DNA of 9,923 bases from an uncultured Myxococcales bacterium (GTDB taxonomy: Bacteria; Myxococcota_A; UBA9042), in the NCBI GenBank assembly GCA_937915965.1, contig CALGHC010000444.1, positions 1-9,923 of the forward strand, given 5' to 3'. Made by a program: the position numbers and the translations under genes. The notes below the pieces were generated by a model, which was not told the origin of the DNA, did not search any database, and saw only the letters and a list, made by a program, of their open reading frames with translations. Shown here one piece after another: positions 6,608-9,923 of this stretch. How positions within the stretch are numbered: position 1 is the first letter of the stretch; each line of letters opens with the position of its first letter.

Positions 6608-7449
6608 CAACGCGCCAACCTGCCGTCGCCGGCAGCTTCTACCCGGCCGACCCCGCCCAGCTGCGCGCCATACTCGATCGTTGCGAGGCCCAGCGCGCCA
6701 CCGCCGACTGGCCGCCCCCCAAGGCGCTCATCGCGCCGCACGCCGGCTACGTCTACAGCGGCCCGGTCGCCGCCTCGGCCTACGCCCCGGTCGCCGCCCT
6801 GGCGGGACGGGTGGATACGGTCATCCTGCTGGGGCCGTCGCATCACTTTGCTTTCGAGGGCTTCGCTGTTCCTGCCGCGGGAGTGTGGTCGACCCCGCTG
6901 GGCCCTGTCGCGATCGACCGCGAACAGGTCGACCTGCTGGGACGCCGACGTGACGTGATCGTGAGCGACGCAGTCCACGCCAGGGAGCACAGCCTCGAGG
7001 TGCATCTGCCGTTCTTGCAACGGGCGCTCGGCTCGTTCCGGCTGGTGCCGGTCGCGGTCGGCCAGATCAGTCCAGCCGCCGGCGCAGATCTGCTCGCGGC
7101 CGTATGGGGGGGCGACGAGACGCTCGTGGTGGTCAGCACCGATCTCAGCCACTTCCTGCCTCAGGACGCAGCCGAGCGCGTTGATCGCGAGACCACGACA
7201 TACATCGAGTCGCTCGACGCCGACGCCGTGGTCCGTGCCGACGCCTGCGGGCGGTACCCAGTGGCGGCGTTGATCGCATTGGCGCGCGAGCGACACATGC
7301 GGCTGCAAACCGTCGACCTGCGCACCTCAGCCGACACAGCCGGCGGCCCCGACCGGGTCGTCGGCTACGGGAGCTACCTGCTCTGGCCCAAGCTGGTCCG
7401 GCCCAAGGACGGCCGAGCAACCGCCAATTCGACAGAGGAGCCATCATGA
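6604..7449 (+). CDS. amrB: MEMO family protein (AmmeMemoRadiSam system protein B)
   Basis: 281 residues, a usual length for the family. It begins 'TRQPAVAGSFYPADPAQL', the family hallmark, right after the GTG start. Conserved pocket residues are visible: His46 in 'APHAGYVYSGP', His80/His81 in 'LGPSHH', 'EHSLEVHLPFLQ' (127-139), Asp180/His183 in 'STDLSHF' and Cys215 in 'DACGRYP'. In human MEMO1 the matching His and Cys residues bind copper or iron. The fold is related to class III extradiol dioxygenases (LigB-like), but no accepted reaction is known for the bacterial proteins. The protein has no signal peptide, so it should be cytoplasmic. GTGA overlaps the stop of the TMTC-like gene and the ATGA at its end overlaps the AMMECR1 start. 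This tight coupling makes TMTC-like, MEMO and AMMECR1 one operon. Family assignment is secure; the biochemical role is open. Confidence 0.96.
   Translation: MTTRQPAVAGSFYPADPAQLRAILDRCEAQRATADWPPPKALIAPHAGYVYSGPVAASAYAPVAALAGRVDTVILLGPSHHFAFEGFAVPAAGVWSTPLGPVAIDREQVDLLGRRRDVIVSDAVHAREHSLEVHLPFLQRALGSFRLVPVAVGQISPAAGADLLAAVWGGDETLVVVSTDLSHFLPQDAAERVDRETTTYIESLDADAVVRADACGRYPVAALIALARERHMRLQTVDLRTSADTAGGPDRVVGYGSYLLWPKLVRPKDGRATANSTEEPS
7435..7440 (+). promoter_or_regulatory. Ribosome binding site GAGGAG of AMMECR1
   Basis: GAGGAG lies 5 nt before the ATG at 7446, within the last codons of MEMO. It gives AMMECR1 its own strong initiation in addition to coupling through the ATGA overlap. Confidence 0.85.
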
Positions 7450-8087
7450 CCGCCGCGCATCCACTGGCCGGGCTGACAGCGGACCAGCGCGAGGTGCTCG
7501 GCGCCATCGCCTGGACGGCGATCCGTGAAGGTCTCGCTGGCGGCGCCGGCCGACGTGGCGTCGGACGCCTGCAGCCCATGCGGGTCGACGCCGGATCCTG
7601 GACGACCGGCGACGGCGATTGGCTGCGGCGCCCTGGCGCGACCTTCGTGACGCTGCATCGCGATGGCGAGCTGCGCGGCTGCATCGGCACCCTCGCCGCA
7701 GCGCAGCCAATCGGTCAGGACGTCGCTGACCACGCCTTCGGCGCCGCGTTCGAGGATCCGCGATTCCGTCCGCTCTCCGAAGGTGAGTACGGCGGTCTTG
7801 AGCTGCACATCTCGGTCCTTGGCCAACCCGAGCCGATGAGCGCGGGCAGCCGCCAAGCCGTGATCAACGCGCTCCGTCCGGGCGTCGACGGGTTGGTCCT
7901 TCGCTGCGGCGGGCTCAGAGCCACGTTCCTGCCGGCGGTCTGGCAGAGCCTGCCTGTGCCGGCTGATTTCGTGAGTCATTTGATGCGCAAGGCCGGGTTG
8001 GCGGCTGACGGTTGGCCCGAGGGCATGGCGGCCGAGCGCTATGGGGTCGAGGAATGGCAGGTTCCGATCCCGATGACCGGATCGTAA
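7446..8087 (+). CDS. amrA: AMMECR1 domain protein (AmmeMemoRadiSam system protein A)
   Basis: 213 residues covering a single AMMECR1 domain. The hallmark LRGCIG is intact at residues 76-81 (Cys79), preceded by 'ATFVTLHRDGE', and followed by 'AFEDPRFRPL' (101-110) and 'LELHISVLGQPEPM' (118-131), all typical of the family. Human AMMECR1 is named for the AMME syndrome region. The hexapeptide has long been suspected of forming an active site, but the reaction is unproven. There is no signal peptide or membrane segment, so it is expected in the cytoplasm with MEMO. It is the last gene of the plus-strand operon. Its TAA lies 55 bp from the end of the radical SAM gene on the other strand. In many genomes the three families are neighbours or fused, which supports a shared pathway. 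Confidence 0.96.
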   Translation: MTAAHPLAGLTADQREVLGAIAWTAIREGLAGGAGRRGVGRLQPMRVDAGSWTTGDGDWLRRPGATFVTLHRDGELRGCIGTLAAAQPIGQDVADHAFGAAFEDPRFRPLSEGEYGGLELHISVLGQPEPMSAGSRQAVINALRPGVDGLVLRCGGLRATFLPAVWQSLPVPADFVSHLMRKAGLAADGWPEGMAAERYGVEEWQVPIPMTGS

Positions 8088-8129
8088 TCCTGTATTTCTG
8101 GACGGATCGGCCGCAAGACGGGCTCGTGT

Positions 8130-8141
8130 AATTGTACAATT
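8130..8141. repeat. AT-rich perfect palindrome AATTGTACAATT between convergent genes
   Basis: A 12-bp perfect palindrome that is 10/12 A+T in an otherwise GC-rich region. It lies in the 55-bp gap between the ends of AMMECR1 and the radical SAM gene, 1 bp from the radical SAM stop codon. It lacks the GC stem of an intrinsic terminator. A protein-binding site or a weak bidirectional 3'-end signal is possible. Confidence 0.6.
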
Positions 8142-8142
8142 G

Positions 8143-9267
8143 TCAATGCCTGACACCGCCGCCAATTTGTACCGGCAGGCGGCGCCGCCCCCAATCGCCC
8201 GGCTGGGGATCGAAGTGGCCAGCGATCGCCGCACCGCACGCCGAACAGGCACCGGCCGCGTCGAGTCGCCAGCTCCCCAGTGCGTACCAATCGCGCTCGA
8301 TGACGCAGATACCGCAGCCCGGGCAGAAGGTGGAGCCGCCGGCCGGGTCGTGGACGTTGCCCGTGTAGACAAAGCGCAGGCCGGCCTGCATGGCGAGATC
8401 GCGGGCGCGGCTGAGGGTGGCGGGGGGCGTCGCCGGGCGGTCGCGCATCTTCCAATCGGGATGGAAGGCCGACAGGTGCAGTGGCACGTCCGGCCCCAGA
8501 TGGGCGCACATCCAGTCGGCCTGACGGCGGATCTCGTCGTCGGAGTCGTTCAGGCCGGGGATGACCAGCGTCGTCACCTCCAGCCACACCGCGGTCTCCG
8601 CCGCGAGCCACGCGAGGGTCTCGAGGACTGGAGCGAGCTGACCGCCGGCCTGACTGCGATAGAAGTCCTCGCTGAACGCCTTGAGATCGACGTTGGCGGC
8701 GTCGATGAAGGCGAAGAAGTCCGCCCGCGCCTTCGGCATGATGTAGCCCGCTGTCACGGCCACCGTCGCGACGTTTCGCTCGTGACAAGCCGCTGCGACG
8801 TCGCGAGCGTACTCAAGGAAGATCACGGGATCGTTGTAGGTAAAGGCGACGGAGCGACAGCCCGACCGAACGGCCGCGTCGGCGATCGCGGAGGGCGAGG
8901 CCTGATCGGCGAGCGTATCGGTCTGGCGCGATTTCGAGATGTCCCAGTTCTGGCAGAAGCTGCATGTGAGGTTGCAGCCGGCAGTGCCGAAACTGAGTAC
9001 CGGGGTGCCCGGATGGAAGTGGGCGAGCGGCTTCTTCTCGATGGGATCGACACAGAACCCGCTCGAGCGCCCCCACGTCGTCAAGACCATCTGCGCGCCG
9101 ACCCGGCCGCGCACGAAGCACAGGCCACGCTGACCGTCGCGTAGCCGACAGGCCCGCGGACAAAGCGTGCACTCGAGGCGACCGTCAGAGAGCGGCCGGC
9201 TGTAGCCCACCGAGACGACGCTTGGGTCGTCGGCCAGCAGCTCGGCGGTGAGAGTCGCGTCGGCCAT
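8143..9267 (-). CDS. amrS: AmmeMemoRadiSam system radical SAM enzyme
   Basis: 374 residues. The radical SAM motif CNLTCSFC (Cys98, Cys102, Cys105) binds the 4Fe-4S cluster that cleaves S-adenosylmethionine to a 5'-deoxyadenosyl radical. Upstream, 'CTLCPRACRLRDGQRGLC' (Cys33, 36, 40, 50) is the N-terminal Cys cluster shared with this family and some pyruvate formate-lyase activase-like proteins. Other family features are 'CVDPIEKKPLAHFHPG' (72-87), 'FTYNDPVIFLEY' (142-153), 'VDLKAFSEDFY' (193-203), 'LVIPGLNDS' (234-242) and 'HLSAFHPDWKM' (264-274). The C-terminus carries CPGCGIC (315-321) and CSACG (341-345), probably a zinc ribbon or auxiliary cluster. The substrate is unknown; co-occurrence with MEMO and AMMECR1 implies a shared pathway. 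The ATG at 9267 has only a weak G-rich upstream sequence, so translation may depend on the lipoprotein gene ending 14 bp upstream. The gene converges on AMMECR1 instead of lying in the same operon. Confidence 0.96.
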   Translation of the reverse strand: MADATLTAELLADDPSVVSVGYSRPLSDGRLECTLCPRACRLRDGQRGLCFVRGRVGAQMVLTTWGRSSGFCVDPIEKKPLAHFHPGTPVLSFGTAGCNLTCSFCQNWDISKSRQTDTLADQASPSAIADAAVRSGCRSVAFTYNDPVIFLEYARDVAAACHERNVATVAVTAGYIMPKARADFFAFIDAANVDLKAFSEDFYRSQAGGQLAPVLETLAWLAAETAVWLEVTTLVIPGLNDSDDEIRRQADWMCAHLGPDVPLHLSAFHPDWKMRDRPATPPATLSRARDLAMQAGLRFVYTGNVHDPAGGSTFCPGCGICVIERDWYALGSWRLDAAGACSACGAAIAGHFDPQPGDWGRRRLPVQIGGGVRH

Positions 9268-9281
9268 GGCCCCGCATGGGT

Positions 9282-9908
9282 CTACTGCAGCGGGTTGAGC
9301 GTCGCCTTGAGCGCCAGGTCAACGGTCAGGTCGGCCTTTCCGCCGGGCACGTCGTCGCCCTTCGCGACAGCGAGCTTCGCCACCACCAGCTGCGCAAACG
9401 CCAGGCTGGTCAGATGGGGTTGGGCAGCCTCCATACCGGCGCTGTCGATGGGAGCGCTGATCGCCGCGGTCGATCCACCTTCGATCGAAGGCACCGTCGC
9501 GATCTTCACCGCATCTTCGGGCTTGGTCGCGCCCTTGGGACCAATGTAGATGTCAAAGGCGGGCAGCTTGCCGGTGACCGTGTTCGCGGTGGGCGTGATG
9601 GTCAGCGCTGTGATCTCCAGGCGCTTGACGCGCCCCTTGGCGTTGGCCAAAGCGGGGGCCTCGGCGACGAGGTCCACATCCACCGCGGGGGTCGAGAGGT
9701 CGTGCTCCTTCGCCTCGGGCGCCTTCTGACCGGCCAGGGCGCCTGTCGCCTGGCCCAGGTCCATCGTGAAGGGAAAGCCCCACGTCGTCGAGACTGGCAC
9801 GTCGAGGGCGCCCTTGTTGTCGTCGATGGCGTCGTTGATCTGGTCACAGGCGGCGAGCGCGAGAAGCGCTGCGAGGCCGATCGCGGCGAGGCGCACGGGC
9901 TGGCTCAT
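9282..9908 (-). CDS. Small lipoprotein of unknown function
   Basis: 208 residues. The N-terminus is a textbook lipoprotein signal: Arg6, a hydrophobic run and lipobox LAAC with Cys21. Asp22 at +2 would mean inner-membrane retention by the E. coli rule, though this rule is not assured in other phyla. The mature part is rich in Ala/Asp/Lys, has no further Cys and looks beta-rich: 'GFPFTMDLGQATG', 'VKRLEITALTITPTANTV', 'LPAFDIYIGPKG' and a closing 'KADLTVDLALKATLNPL'. I do not recognise the family; alternating hydrophobic strands suggest a beta-sandwich. GGAG 7 nt before the ATG supports the start. The TAG lies only 14 bp before the radical SAM start on the same strand, so the two are likely co-transcribed, with this gene first. 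The promoter would lie beyond the right edge. Confidence 0.85.
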   Translation of the reverse strand: MSQPVRLAAIGLAALLALAACDQINDAIDDNKGALDVPVSTTWGFPFTMDLGQATGALAGQKAPEAKEHDLSTPAVDVDLVAEAPALANAKGRVKRLEITALTITPTANTVTGKLPAFDIYIGPKGATKPEDAVKIATVPSIEGGSTAAISAPIDSAGMEAAQPHLTSLAFAQLVVAKLAVAKGDDVPGGKADLTVDLALKATLNPLQ

Positions 9909-9915
9909 GGTGGGT

Positions 9916-9919
9916 CTCC
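9916..9919 (-). promoter_or_regulatory. Ribosome binding site GGAG of the small lipoprotein
   Basis: On the minus strand GGAG lies 7 nt before the ATG at 9908. It supports that start, from which a complete lipoprotein signal is read. Confidence 0.65.
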
Positions 9920-9923
9920 GGGA

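Noticed and set aside
8140..9144. Plus-strand open frame opposite the radical SAM gene
   Set aside because: The minus strand encodes a complete radical SAM enzyme; the other frame is an antisense shadow.

Overview
The window is very GC-rich (roughly two-thirds G+C by eye). It carries eight protein genes, one cut by the left edge. Three proteins start with lipoprotein or other export signals, and one is a Cys-rich lipoprotein with an IgGFc-binding-protein-like domain. That protein style, the GC content and a TMTC-like membrane protein suggest Myxococcota or a related deltaproteobacterial lineage. This is inference; the window holds no rRNA or other phylogenetic marker.

Layout. (1) Bases 1-479, +: C-terminal part of a DyP-type haem peroxidase of the YfeX kind. 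(2) 507-2936, -: 809-residue lipoprotein with an acidic linker, three six-Cys repeats and a large beta-rich IgGFc-binding-like region. It converges on the peroxidase with a 27-bp gap. (3) 2937-3225: divergent regulatory region with a perfect 15-bp inverted repeat, candidate promoters in both directions and a perfect 3 x 22-bp tandem array, each unit holding the palindrome TCGCCGGCGA. (4) 3226-4365, +: exported endonuclease/exonuclease/phosphatase-fold hydrolase, followed by a strong hairpin. (5) 4490-6607, +: polytopic membrane protein with C-terminal TPRs, resembling TMTC-type GT-C glycosyltransferases. (6) 6604-7449 and 7446-8087, +: MEMO and AMMECR1 proteins, each overlapping the gene before it by 4 bp. 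(7) 8143-9267, -: the partner radical SAM enzyme, convergent with AMMECR1. (8) 9282-9908, -: small lipoprotein of unknown function, 14 bp upstream of the radical SAM gene and probably co-transcribed with it.

The main system is the complete AmmeMemoRadiSam trio (AMMECR1 + MEMO + radical SAM). The three families co-occur widely, but their joint reaction is, to my knowledge, not established. Here the trio is split into two converging transcription units. Each unit begins with an envelope protein: the TMTC-like protein is translationally coupled to MEMO/AMMECR1, and the unknown lipoprotein is coupled to the radical SAM enzyme. This arrangement suggests, without proving, a link between the trio and the cell envelope or protein glycosylation. 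The most striking non-coding signal is the palindromic 22-bp array just upstream of the hydrolase gene.
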